Of a stretch of DNA of 64,000 nt, positions 49,020-57,880 are shown piece by piece. How positions within the stretch are numbered: position 1 is the first letter of the stretch; each line of letters begins with the position of its first letter. The DNA comes from Planotetraspora thailandica (GTDB taxonomy: Bacteria > Actinomycetota > Actinomycetes > Streptosporangiales > Streptosporangiaceae). The stretch covers positions 38,446 through 102,445 of the forward strand of contig NZ_BOOR01000056.1 in assembly GCF_016863335.1 (NCBI RefSeq). The letters are read 5' to 3'. The translations under genes and the position numbers were made by a program. Below the pieces are notes generated by a model, which searched no databases, was not told the origin of the DNA, and saw only the letters and a list, made by a program, of their open reading frames with translations.

Positions 49020-51296
49020 ATGAAGGTCAAGAAGGAGACGGCGGCCCCCCGGCGGTCGCGGCGCACCGAGCTTCTGGAGAACCGTCCCGTCAACCTCGAC
49101 GGCTTCGTGGAGGAGTGGCCCGAGGTCGGCATGGTCGCCATGGACAGCCCGTTCGACCCGTCGCCGAGCGTGCGCGTGCACGACGGAGTCATCGTGGAGA
49201 TGGACGGCAAGGCCCGGGAGGACTTCGACTTCCTCGACCGGTTCATCGCCGACCACGCGATCGACCCCGCTGCGGCCGAGAGGGCGATGGCACTGGACTC
49301 CGCCGAGATCGCACACATGCTGGTCGATCCGAAGGTGTCGCGCGCCGACGTCCTGGCGGTGTCGCGCGGCCTGACCCCCGCCAAGCTGCTCGACGTCGTC
49401 AAGACCATGAACGCGGTCGAGATGATGATGGCCCTGCAGAAGATGCGGGCCCGGCGCACCCCCGCCAACCAGGCGCACTCCACGAGCGCCCGGGACAACC
49501 CGGTTCAGGTGGCCGCCGACGCCGCCGAGGCCGGGCTGCGCGGCTTCCGCGAGCTGGAGACCACGCTGGGCGTCGTGCGCTACGCGCCTCTGGTGGCCAT
49601 CGCGCTGCAGGTCGGAGCGCAGACCGGACGGCCCGGCGTGCTCACCCAGTGCGCCCTCGAAGAGGCCACCGAGCTGGAGCTTGGCATGCGCGGCATCACC
49701 GCCTACGCGGAGACGATCTCGGTGTACGGCACCGAGCAGGTGTTCTGCGACGGCGACGACACCCCCTGGTCGAAGGCGTTCCTCGCCTCCGCCTACGCGT
49801 CTCGGGGGATCAAGATGCGTTTCACCTCGGGCACGGGCTCGGAGGTGCAGATGGGCAACGCGGAGGGCAAGTCGATGCTCTACCTCGAGGTCCGCTGCAT
49901 CCTGGTCGCCAAGGGCGCGGGCGTGCAGGGCCTGCAGAACGGGTCGATCAGCTGCATCGGTGTGCCCGGGGCCGTACCTGCCGGGATCCGCGCGGTGCTG
50001 GCGGAGAACCTGATCGCCAGCACGGTCGACCTGGAGTGCGCCTCCGGCAACGACCAGTCCTTCTCGCACTCCGACATGCGGCGCACCGCGCGGCTGCTGC
50101 CACAGCTGCTGCCCGGCACCGACTTCATCTGCTCGGGATACTCCGCGGTGCCCAACTACGACAACATGTTCGCCGGGTCGAACCTGGATCCCGAGGACTT
50201 CGACGACTGGAACACCATCCAGCGCGACCTGCAGGTGGACGGCGCGCTCCGGCACGTCCCCGAGACGGAGATCCTCGCGGCCCGCAACCGGGCCGCGCGT
50301 GCGCTGCAGGGCGTGTTCGCCCATCTCGGGCTGTCGCCGATCACCGACAAGGAGATCGAGGCGGTCACCTACGCCCATGGCAGCAAGGACCTGCCGCCAC
50401 GCGACGTGCTCGAGGACCTGAAGGCCGCGCAGTCGGTCATGGACCGGGGCGTCACCGGCCTCGACATCGTCAAGGGCCTGGAAGCCGGGGGCTTCCCGGA
50501 CATCGCCGAGGCCCTGCTCGGCGTGTTGCGGCAGCGCGTCTCCGGCGACCTTCTGCACACCTCGGCGATCCTGACCCCGGAGCTCACGACGTTGTCGGCC
50601 GTCAACGACCCCAACGACTACGCCGGCCCGGGCAGCGGATATCGCCCCTCGGGGGAGCGCTGGGAGGAGATGAAACGGCTGCGCCACGTGGTCAGTGCCC
50701 GCAACCCCGATGCGCAGGCGGACGCCGCCGCCCGGGAGCTCCTCCTGAACGAAAAGGGCGCGGCCAGGCCGGGACGCCGCTCCGGCGAGGTCGTCATCGG
50801 CGTTTCCCCGGCCTTCGGCGACGTCTTCACCACGACCATCGTCGGAGTGCCGCTCGCGGACGTGCTGCGCGAACTGCTGGCCGGCGTGGAGGAGCAGGGT
50901 GTGCACGCCCGCGTCGTCCGCGTGCGCTCCAGCTCGGATCTCGCGGTGATCGCCCACACGGCGGCGCGGTTGTCCGGGTCGGGCATCGGAGTCGGCGTCC
51001 TGTCGCGCGGCACCACCATGATCCACCAACGTGACCTGCTGCGCCTGTCCAACCTGGAGCTGTTCCCGCAGGCGCCGCTGATGGATCTCGACACCTATCG
51101 GAGGATCGGCCGCAACGCCGCCCGTTATGCGACGGGCGACTCGCCCGAGCCGGTGCCCTCCCGCAACGACCACATGGCCCGCCCGAGCTGGCAGGCCAAG
51201 GCGGCGTTGCTGCACATCAAGGAGACCGAGTCCGTACGGCCGGGCGCCGAGCCGGTGGAGCTCGACGTGCTGATCCGCATGCGCCACACCGGCTGA
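49020..51296 (+). CDS. Diol/glycerol dehydratase large-medium subunit fusion
   Basis: 758 residues. Residues 1-~555 are the large (PduC-type) subunit with the catalytic TIM barrel: RVHDGVIVEMDGKAREDFDF, TELELGMRGITAYAETISVY, MRFTSGTGSEVQMGNAEGKS, LECASGNDQSFSHSDMRR and ICSGYSAVPNYDNMFAGSN. Residues ~590-758 are the medium (PduD-type) subunit: VVIGVSPAFGDVFTTTIVGV, IGVGVLSRGTTMIHQRDL, LFPQAPLMDLDTYRRIG. The ~50-residue N-terminal extension that targets PduD into microcompartments is absent, consistent with a soluble enzyme. Such fusions occur in actinobacteria. SD GAGGAG (partial) is upstream. Confidence 0.94.
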   Translation: MKVKKETAAPRRSRRTELLENRPVNLDGFVEEWPEVGMVAMDSPFDPSPSVRVHDGVIVEMDGKAREDFDFLDRFIADHAIDPAAAERAMALDSAEIAHMLVDPKVSRADVLAVSRGLTPAKLLDVVKTMNAVEMMMALQKMRARRTPANQAHSTSARDNPVQVAADAAEAGLRGFRELETTLGVVRYAPLVAIALQVGAQTGRPGVLTQCALEEATELELGMRGITAYAETISVYGTEQVFCDGDDTPWSKAFLASAYASRGIKMRFTSGTGSEVQMGNAEGKSMLYLEVRCILVAKGAGVQGLQNGSISCIGVPGAVPAGIRAVLAENLIASTVDLECASGNDQSFSHSDMRRTARLLPQLLPGTDFICSGYSAVPNYDNMFAGSNLDPEDFDDWNTIQRDLQVDGALRHVPETEILAARNRAARALQGVFAHLGLSPITDKEIEAVTYAHGSKDLPPRDVLEDLKAAQSVMDRGVTGLDIVKGLEAGGFPDIAEALLGVLRQRVSGDLLHTSAILTPELTTLSAVNDPNDYAGPGSGYRPSGERWEEMKRLRHVVSARNPDAQADAAARELLLNEKGAARPGRRSGEVVIGVSPAFGDVFTTTIVGVPLADVLRELLAGVEEQGVHARVVRVRSSSDLAVIAHTAARLSGSGIGVGVLSRGTTMIHQRDLLRLSNLELFPQAPLMDLDTYRRIGRNAARYATGDSPEPVPSRNDHMARPSWQAKAALLHIKETESVRPGAEPVELDVLIRMRHTG

Positions 51297-51309
51297 GGCG
51301 GGTGAAGGG

Positions 51310-53151
51310 ATGTCCCTGGTCGTGGGGGTCGACATCGGCAATTCGACGACGGAGGCCTGCGTCGCCGACGTCGGAGAGAGCGGGCAGATGGCCTACCTCT
51401 CCGCGGCGCTGGGCAGGACCTCCGGGGTCAAGGGCACGGTGGACAACGTCACGGGCGTCGCCGACGTGGTCGGCCGGGCGCTGTCCGCCGCCGGGCGCGA
51501 TCTGTCCGAGGTGTCGGCGGTGCTGGTCAACGAGGCCACTCCGGTGATCAGCGGGCTGGCCATGGAGACGATCACGGAGACGGTCATCACCGAGTCGACG
51601 ATGATCGGGCACAACCCCGAAACCCCTGGCGGGGTGGGGCTGGGGGTGGGCACCACCGTGGCCTTCACCGACCTGCCCGGCTGCCCTTCCGGGTGCGACG
51701 TCATCTGCGTGGCCGGCGTGGGCGCCGACTTCGAGGACGTCGCCGCAGGGATCAACGGCGCCGTCGCGCGCGGGGTGCGGGTCGTGGGCGCGATCGTCCA
51801 CGCCGACGACGCCAACCTGATCGTCAACCGGCTCCGCACCCCTGTTCCCGTGGTCGACGAGGTCACGCTGGTGGACAGGGTGCCGCTCAGCATGCCGGCC
51901 GCCGTCGAGGTCGCCGAGCCCGGTCGCACGATCCGGACCCTGTCCAACTCCTACGGCATCGCCACGGTTTTCGGGCTCGACCCCGAGCAGACCCGCATGA
52001 TCGCCCCGGTGGCGCGATCCCTCGTGGGCAACCGCTCGGCCGTGGTGATCCGCACGCCTACGGGAGACATCACCGGCCGCAGGATTCCCGCAGGCGCCCT
52101 CACCCTGATCGGCGAGCAGGCCAAGCGCCAGGTCGACGTGGACGCGGGAGCCGACGAGATCATGGCGACGCTTCGCCGGGTGCGGCCCCTCACCGACGCC
52201 GCCGGGGAGTCGGGCACGCATGTGGGCGGCATGCTGGCCCGTGTCCGCGACACCATGGCGGATCTGACCGCCATGCCGTACGACGCCGTGCGCATTCAGG
52301 ACGTGCTCGCCGTGGACACCTTCGTGCCGCAGCGGGTCACCGGCGGGCTGGCCGGAGAGTTCGCCCTGGAGAACGCCGTCGCTCTGGCCGCGATGGTGCG
52401 CACCAGCAAAGGGCCGATGGAGTTGCTCGCCGAGCGACTGCATGAGCGGCTCGGCTCCGATGTGCTCATCGGCGGCGTCGAGGCCGACATGGCGCTGCTG
52501 GGGGCGCTGACCACGCCTGGTACGGCCAAGCCGGTCGCGATCCTCGACCTCGGCGGCGGGTCCACCGACGCGGCGATGGCCATGGAGGACGCCGACGTGC
52601 ATTCCGTGCACCTGGCCGGAGCCGGAGACCTGGTCACCAACCTGATCGACTCGGAGCTCGGACTGGAGAGCCGGGAGGCCGCCGAAGAGATCAAGAAGTT
52701 TCCGCTGGCCAAGGCGGAGAGCTTCTTCCACATCCGCCTGGAGGACGGCACCGCGCGCTTCTTCGACGACCCCCTGCCCGCCGACGCCTTCGCCCGGGTC
52801 GTCGTGCTCGCCGACGGCGGCATGCGCCCGATCCGGACCCGGCACAGCGTGGAGCGGATTCGCCAGGTCCGCAGGTCGGCCAAGCAGCGGGTGTTCGTGG
52901 TGAACGCGCTGCGCGCGCTTGAGCAGGTGGCGCCCGGAGGCGACATCCGGCGCATCGGGTTCGTCGTCGTGCTCGGCGGCTCCGCGCTCGACTTTGAGAT
53001 CCCCGACATGATCGCGGAGGCCGTCGCGGGATTCGGCATCGTCTGCGGCACCGGCAACGTGCGCGGCACCGAGGGTCCCCGCAACGCCGTGGCCACCGGC
53101 CTGGTCGCCGGATACGCCGCCGCGCTCGGCACGTCCGTGGAGGGCCGCTGA
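51310..53151 (+). CDS. Diol dehydratase reactivase, large subunit
   Basis: 613 residues of the PduG/DdrA type with an actin/Hsp70-like ATPase fold: MSLVVGVDIGNSTTEACVAD, PETPGGVGLGVGTTVAFTDL, GVGADFEDVAAGINGAVARG, VAILDLGGGSTDAAMAMED and GFVVVLGGSALDFEIPDMI. Together with the small subunit it removes damaged cobalamin from the dehydratase using ATP. Length is normal. It lies 13 nt after the dehydratase gene, and its stop overlaps the next start (TGATG). Confidence 0.94.
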   Translation: MSLVVGVDIGNSTTEACVADVGESGQMAYLSAALGRTSGVKGTVDNVTGVADVVGRALSAAGRDLSEVSAVLVNEATPVISGLAMETITETVITESTMIGHNPETPGGVGLGVGTTVAFTDLPGCPSGCDVICVAGVGADFEDVAAGINGAVARGVRVVGAIVHADDANLIVNRLRTPVPVVDEVTLVDRVPLSMPAAVEVAEPGRTIRTLSNSYGIATVFGLDPEQTRMIAPVARSLVGNRSAVVIRTPTGDITGRRIPAGALTLIGEQAKRQVDVDAGADEIMATLRRVRPLTDAAGESGTHVGGMLARVRDTMADLTAMPYDAVRIQDVLAVDTFVPQRVTGGLAGEFALENAVALAAMVRTSKGPMELLAERLHERLGSDVLIGGVEADMALLGALTTPGTAKPVAILDLGGGSTDAAMAMEDADVHSVHLAGAGDLVTNLIDSELGLESREAAEEIKKFPLAKAESFFHIRLEDGTARFFDDPLPADAFARVVVLADGGMRPIRTRHSVERIRQVRRSAKQRVFVVNALRALEQVAPGGDIRRIGFVVVLGGSALDFEIPDMIAEAVAGFGIVCGTGNVRGTEGPRNAVATGLVAGYAAALGTSVEGR

Positions 53152-53486
53152 TGACGCCCGTGATCGCCGTCATGGTGTGGTGCGACCCGGGCCTGCGGAG
53201 CCGGCGCTGCATGCGTGACCTCACGGCGGGCATCGAGGAGGAGGGCGTGCCGTACCACCTGGAGAGCGGCACGGGCGGCAGCGTGGAGCTGGCCTACGCG
53301 GCGGCGCAGGCGTCCGGCCTCGGCGTGGGGGTGGGCGTCGACGCCGACGGGAACGTGTGCGTGCACCACGCCAAGCTGCCGTCGGACATGCCCGCCGTGA
53401 CGGGGCCCGCCTCGGCCGCACGGATCATCGGCCACAACGCGGCCCGGCTGGTCGTCGGCGTGCCGCTCAAGCAGCCGGACCTGTGA
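53151..53486 (+). CDS. Diol dehydratase reactivase, small subunit
   Basis: 111 residues of the PduH/DdrB type, which shares the medium subunit fold and swaps with it during reactivation: GIEEEGVPYHLESGTGGSVE, AYAAAQASGLGVGVGVDADG, CVHHAKLPSDMPAV and IIGHNAARLVVGVPLK. It is coupled to the large reactivase gene by a one-base overlap. Confidence 0.92.
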   Translation: MTPVIAVMVWCDPGLRSRRCMRDLTAGIEEEGVPYHLESGTGGSVELAYAAAQASGLGVGVGVDADGNVCVHHAKLPSDMPAVTGPASAARIIGHNAARLVVGVPLKQPDL

Positions 53487-53500
53487 AGGAGGAGGTCACC

Positions 53501-53914
53501 ATGCCAATCAGCCTCGCCGACGCCAAAGACGTGCTGGACGCCGCGCTGAGCAAGGCCGACGAGATCGGCCGGCCCATGAACGTCGCGGTCGTGGACGGCG
53601 GCGGCCACCTGGTGGCGTTCGCCCGCCAGGACGGCGCGAAGCTCGGCAGCATCGACATCGCCGTCCGCAAGGCCCGGACCGCCGTGCTGATGGCCACGAC
53701 GACCGAAGATCTGGGCGCCTCGGCCGCTCCCGGCGGTCCGCTGTTCGGCATCGAGGTGACCAACGGGGGACTGGTGATCTTCGGAGGCGGTGTGCCGCTG
53801 CCCGCGGCCGAAGGCCAGATCGCCGGCGCGATCGGTGTGAGCGCGGGGACCGTGGAGCAGGACATCCAGGTCGCCCAGGCCGGCGCCGACGCCTTCGCCC
53901 GCCGCTCCGCATAG
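53501..53914 (+). CDS. GlcG/HbpS heme-binding-type protein
   Basis: 137 residues; GGAGGAGG lies 5-12 nt before ATG 53501. The Haem_degrading (DUF336) fold is shown by LADAKDVLDAALSKADEIGR, PMNVAVVDGGGHLVAFARQD, AKLGSIDIAVRKARTAVLMA and GGVPLPAAEGQIAGAIGVSA. It corresponds to the C-terminal domain of PduO, and free-standing copies are often found in diol-utilisation operons. It may bind heme or corrinoid and is the last gene of the dehydratase run. No PduO-type adenosyltransferase domain is present. Confidence 0.9.
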   Translation: MPISLADAKDVLDAALSKADEIGRPMNVAVVDGGGHLVAFARQDGAKLGSIDIAVRKARTAVLMATTTEDLGASAAPGGPLFGIEVTNGGLVIFGGGVPLPAAEGQIAGAIGVSAGTVEQDIQVAQAGADAFARRSA

Positions 53915-53975
53915 CGGCCGAGACCAAGCCGGCCGTCTTGACTTGAAGTGCGGTTCAACGTTCATCGTGATCCGC

Positions 53976-54401
53976 ATGCAGACGACGCAGATCGACGAGA
54001 CGGCCCGTGCGACCGAGATCGAGGCGATCAAAGGAGTGATCGCCACGCTGGAGCACGCCCAGCAGAACGAATTGCCGGGCGAGTTCGTCAGCCTTTTCCG
54101 GGCCGACGCGATCTGGACGACGGGACACGGCAGGCGGCTGACCGGCCGTGACGAGATCTCGGAATTCACCCACCGGGTGCTACCGGGGGCGATGAAGGAG
54201 TCGACCGCCACCTACGAGGTGGTGCACGTGCTGTTCATCCGGCCCGACGTGGCCGCGGTCAAGGTGCGCCAGCGGCCGGTCACCCTCGACGGCCGGCCGA
54301 TCGAAGGCCAGAACGAGGGCAGCCCGCTCTACGTCATGGCCAAGGAGGACGGGCGGTGGCTCCTGACCGCCTGCCAGAACACGGAGGTGCTCGATTCGTG
54401 A
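53976..54401 (+). CDS. SgcJ/EcaC-type NTF2-like protein
   Basis: 141 residues from ATG 53976. NTF2/SnoaL-like fold: EIEAIKGVIATLEHAQQNEL, FVSLFRADAIWTTGHGRRLT, GRDEISEFTHRVLPG, and the C-terminal strand LYVMAKEDGRWLLTACQNTE. SgcJ-like proteins are small enzymes or chaperone-like factors of secondary metabolism; no substrate is evident. It converges on the acyltransferase gene. Confidence 0.83.
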   Translation: MQTTQIDETARATEIEAIKGVIATLEHAQQNELPGEFVSLFRADAIWTTGHGRRLTGRDEISEFTHRVLPGAMKESTATYEVVHVLFIRPDVAAVKVRQRPVTLDGRPIEGQNEGSPLYVMAKEDGRWLLTACQNTEVLDS

Positions 54402-54407
54402 CGGCCG

Positions 54408-55610
54408 TCAGCCGCGCATGCCGAACAGGAACCGGGTCGGCCGTGTGCGGCGCACCAGCAGGTCGTAGGCGGCGAGCGTCAGGGCCAGCGAGATGACGAC
54501 GATGGCGAGGTACTTGGCCACGATGGGCGCGTCCCAGCGCACCACGCCGAAGGCCACGGCGACGACGATCGGCTGGTGCAGGACGTACAGCGGCAACACG
54601 GCGGCCGACAGGTACGCGTACAGCCGCCTGCCCGGCCCGCCTGGCCGTACGGGTTGTCCGAGCTTCGGGCGGCGACGGCGGTCGAGCAGGCCGAGGATCG
54701 CGACCAGGCAGCACCACCCCGCCGCGCCGTACAGCAGGCGCACGCCGATCGAGAGCGCGGTCATGTCGGTGAACGGGTCCGCGCCGGGAGCCCCGGCGGC
54801 GATCAGGAAACCGGGCATGCCGACCGCCAGCAGAGCCGCGGCGCACCCGAGCGCGACGACCGCGTCGCGTCGCATGGCCGTCCTGAACCGCTCGTCGGAG
54901 GCGAGCACGAAGCCGAACAGGAAGAACAGCAGATAAGCCCAGCGGCTCCAGCCGGCGAACGCCTCCTCCATGCCCGCCAGGGCGGTGACCAGCGCGATCG
55001 GCACGGCGGGCGCCCAGATGACCGCGCCGCGCCGCCCTGCCGCCGCGGCCAGCCGTTCGCGGACCCCGCGGCCGGGGGCCCGGGACAGCGGGGCGAGCAG
55101 GAGCGCGTACGCGAGCAGCATCACCACGAACCACATATGGCCCGACTCGAAATACTCGCCCCGCACCACGAAGGGGAAATCGGTCAGGTCGAGATGCACG
55201 TCGAAGAACCTCGGCAGGAACCGCAGGTACGACTCGTGGTAGGCGGGGTCGGTGCGCAGCCGGATCCACACCGGCACCGGGATGATCGTGACGATCGCGA
55301 AGACCAGCGGCACGCCGAGCCGCAGCAGCCGTTCGACGGCGAACCCGCCGGGGCCGCGCCGGCGCAGCGAGTGCCAGGAGCCGAGACCGGCGATGAGGAA
55401 GAGCATCGGCATCGCCCACACCACGGCGAATCCGGCTGCGATCGTCGTCAGGTCGGTGGTCTCGGCGTTCTTCACGTAGTAGTCGTCGCGGGTGTCGAAC
55501 ACCAGCGACGAATGGAAGAACACCAGTCCAGTGACCACGAGCACGCGGATCACGTCCAGTTCGGTGCGTCGCTCCGTCTGCTGAGGTGGACCGGTGTGCG
55601 TCTCCGTCAT
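54408..55610 (-). CDS. Acyltransferase-3 family membrane protein
   Basis: 400 residues, about 10 transmembrane segments; GGAGGGG precedes the ATG. Signature elements: ELDVIRVLVVTGLVFFHSSL with the conserved Arg-His, MPMLFLIAGLGSWHSLRRRG, GHMWFVVMLLAYALLLAP, and a late YLSAAVLPLYVLHQPIVVAV. Close in layout to OpgC/glucans-type acyltransferases; likely O-acetylates a glycan or lipid. It is unrelated in position to the other acyltransferase at 19036 and shows little similarity outside the family motifs. Confidence 0.88.
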   Translation of the reverse strand: MTETHTGPPQQTERRTELDVIRVLVVTGLVFFHSSLVFDTRDDYYVKNAETTDLTTIAAGFAVVWAMPMLFLIAGLGSWHSLRRRGPGGFAVERLLRLGVPLVFAIVTIIPVPVWIRLRTDPAYHESYLRFLPRFFDVHLDLTDFPFVVRGEYFESGHMWFVVMLLAYALLLAPLSRAPGRGVRERLAAAAGRRGAVIWAPAVPIALVTALAGMEEAFAGWSRWAYLLFFLFGFVLASDERFRTAMRRDAVVALGCAAALLAVGMPGFLIAAGAPGADPFTDMTALSIGVRLLYGAAGWCCLVAILGLLDRRRRPKLGQPVRPGGPGRRLYAYLSAAVLPLYVLHQPIVVAVAFGVVRWDAPIVAKYLAIVVISLALTLAAYDLLVRRTRPTRFLFGMRG

Positions 55611-55799
55611 TCCCGCCCCTCCGCCCGCTTCGCGCGACACGCCCCAGTCTGAGCTCTTTCGCGCTCCCGGTCGACGGTTTTGTGGAAACCCCGTTTGTGC
55701 TGCGCGAATGCCGTTCGCAGACCGGTAATTGGGTTGTCCGGCGGGTCGGCCCTCTGTTGTACTCGACCGCCGGACAGCCGACCGAGCGGGGAGAAGAAA

Positions 55800-55910
55800 A
55801 TGCGCGAAACGTTCATGTCCACCCAAGCGGCCATGACCATTCGTCAAAAGGACATGACGTTCCGTGCATACGTTGAACCTGGGGATTTTGGCGCATGTAG
55901 ACGCCGGTAA
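55800..55910 (+). CDS. Leader ORF overlapping the TetM-like gene
   Basis: 36 codons from an ATG with a strong Shine-Dalgarno (GGGGAG, 6 nt upstream), beginning MRETFMSTQAAMTIRQKDMT and ending ACRRR. It overlaps the first 47 nt of the TetM-like gene in another frame, and that gene has a weaker ribosome site inside the leader ORF. It may serve as a regulatory leader or coupling ORF. Confidence 0.4.
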   Translation: MRETFMSTQAAMTIRQKDMTFRAYVEPGDFGACRRR

Positions 55911-57846
55911 GACGAGCCTGACCGAGCGGCTTCTCCACACCGCCGGAGTCATCGACGAGATCGGCAGCGTCGATGACGGCAACACTCAGACAGATTCGCT
56001 CGCGCTGGAACGCCGGCGCGGGATCACGATCAAGTCCGCCGTCGTCTCGTTCGCCGTCGGCGGCGTCTCGGTCAACCTGATCGACACGCCCGGCCATCCG
56101 GACTTCATCGCCGAGGTGGAACGGGTGCTGACCGTGCTCGACGGCGCTGTGCTGGTCGTCTCCGCCGTCGAGGGCGTGCAGGCGCAGACCCGCGTGCTCA
56201 TGCGCACGCTGCGGCGGCTGCGCATCCCCACGTTGATCTTCGTCAACAAGATCGACCGCGGGGGTGCCCGCGACCTTTCGGACGAGCTAGCGGAAAAGCT
56301 GACGCCCGCCGTCGTCGCCATGGGGGTGCCGCAGGACCTCGGCACCCGCCAGGCCGGCTTCCTCCCGTACGGCCCGGCCGACGCCGGCTTCACCGCCGCC
56401 CTGGCCGAGATGCTCGCCGAGCGTGACGACACGATCCTCGCGGCCTACGTGGACGGCGGGGCGGCCCTGCCGTACGGCAGGCTTCGGGCGGCTCTGGCCG
56501 TACAGACCGGGCAGGCCGTGGTGCACCCGGTGTTCTACGGCTCGGCGATCACGGGGGCGGGCGTGGACGGCCTGATCCGGGGTCTCGCCGGACTGCTGCC
56601 CGCGAGCGAGGGTGACGCGGACGGCCCCGTCTCCGGCGCCGTGTTCAAGGTCGAGCGCGGCCGGGCGGGAGAGAAGATCGCCTACGTCCGCATGTTCTCG
56701 GGGACCGTCACCGCCCGCGACCGGGTGCGCGTGCACCGCCCCGGCGAGCCGGCCGGGGAGGCAGGTCAGAAGGTCACCGCGGTGGAGGCATTCGAGTACG
56801 GCACGGCCACCGGCGGCGTGTCGGTCGTGGCGGGGCAGATCGGCAAGCTCGGGGGCCTCGCCGACGTGCGGATCGGCGACGCGATCGGCATGCCGCGAGA
56901 CGAGCGGGACCGGCACCACTTCGACCCGCCGACGCTGGAGACGGCGGTCGTGCCCCGCCGCCCCGGCGACAAGGGCAGGCTGCGCGTGGCGCTCGGGCAT
57001 CTCGCCGAACAGGACCCGCTGATCAACCTGCGGCAGGACGACACCAGGCAGGAGCTGTTCCTGTCGCTCTACGGCGAGGTGCAGAAGGAGGTCATCCAGG
57101 AGACGCTGGCGAGCGACTTCGGCCTCGGCGTCGAGTTCCGCGAGACCACGACGATCTGCCTCGAACGGCCGGTCGGCACCGCGGAAGCCGTCGAAACGCT
57201 CAACAGGGGCGACAACCCCTTCCTCGCCACGGTGGGGCTGCGGATCGAACCGGCCATCCCCGGCTCCGGCGTCACGTTCGAGCTCGACGTGAAGGTCGAA
57301 TCGATGCCGTTGCACATCTACAAGACCGTCGAGGAGTTCCGCAAGGCGATCGAGGAGACCGTGCGGCGGACCCTGAGCCAGGGCCTGTACGGCTGGCAGG
57401 TCACCGACTGCGTGGTCACCCTGACGGACTCCGGATACGTGTCGCCGGAGACCATGGCGCGGGACTTCCGCCTGCTCACGCCGCTGGTGCTGATGAGCGC
57501 GCTCAAGCGGGCAGGCACGGTCGTGTGCGAGCCGATCCACCGCTACCATCTGGAGGCTCGCGCGGACACGGCCCGGCTGATCCTTCCGGTGCTGGCCCGG
57601 CTGGGCGCGCTGCCGCGGAGCCAGATGACACAGGGATCGGAGCTCTCACTGGGAGGGGAGATCCCGGTCGCCCGCGTGCACGAGCTGCAGGAGCAGTTGC
57701 GCGCGCTGACCCACGGCGAAGGCGTGCTGGAGGTCGCCTTCGACCATCACGCGCCGGTGCACGGGAGGGCGCCGTCCCGCCCGCGCACCGACGGCAACCC
57801 GCTCAATCGGCAGGAGTACCTCCTCCACATCAGGCGGCGGGTGTAG
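55864..57846 (+). CDS. TetM/TetO-type ribosomal protection GTPase
   Basis: 660 residues from a GTG start. EF-G-like GTPase: G1 LAHVDAGKTSLTERLL, switch region RRRGITIKSA, G3 NLIDTPGHPDF, G4 FVNKIDRGG. Domain II follows, then III-V with the TetM-like C-terminal half (VEFRETTTICLERPVGTAEA, GSGVTFELDVKVESMPLHIY, LYGWQVTDCVVTLTDSGYVS). The sequence resembles Tet(M/O/W) rather than housekeeping EF-G, which is ~700 residues. Family members chase tetracycline off the ribosome. Many actinomycetes carry such chromosomal genes, sometimes for self-protection. Confidence 0.92.
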   Translation: MHTLNLGILAHVDAGKTSLTERLLHTAGVIDEIGSVDDGNTQTDSLALERRRGITIKSAVVSFAVGGVSVNLIDTPGHPDFIAEVERVLTVLDGAVLVVSAVEGVQAQTRVLMRTLRRLRIPTLIFVNKIDRGGARDLSDELAEKLTPAVVAMGVPQDLGTRQAGFLPYGPADAGFTAALAEMLAERDDTILAAYVDGGAALPYGRLRAALAVQTGQAVVHPVFYGSAITGAGVDGLIRGLAGLLPASEGDADGPVSGAVFKVERGRAGEKIAYVRMFSGTVTARDRVRVHRPGEPAGEAGQKVTAVEAFEYGTATGGVSVVAGQIGKLGGLADVRIGDAIGMPRDERDRHHFDPPTLETAVVPRRPGDKGRLRVALGHLAEQDPLINLRQDDTRQELFLSLYGEVQKEVIQETLASDFGLGVEFRETTTICLERPVGTAEAVETLNRGDNPFLATVGLRIEPAIPGSGVTFELDVKVESMPLHIYKTVEEFRKAIEETVRRTLSQGLYGWQVTDCVVTLTDSGYVSPETMARDFRLLTPLVLMSALKRAGTVVCEPIHRYHLEARADTARLILPVLARLGALPRSQMTQGSELSLGGEIPVARVHELQEQLRALTHGEGVLEVAFDHHAPVHGRAPSRPRTDGNPLNRQEYLLHIRRRV

Positions 57847-57880
57847 CCGACGGGAGACCGACCACGTTCAGGGGCAGGCG

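Noticed and set aside
48450..51341. A 963-codon minus-strand frame opposite the diol dehydratase genes
   Set aside because: Shadow of strongly supported dehydratase subunits; composition is not protein-like.
48558..53914. Bacterial microcompartment locus
   Set aside because: No shell-protein gene (PduA/B/J/K/N/U/T type) is in the window and the targeting extension of the medium subunit is absent.
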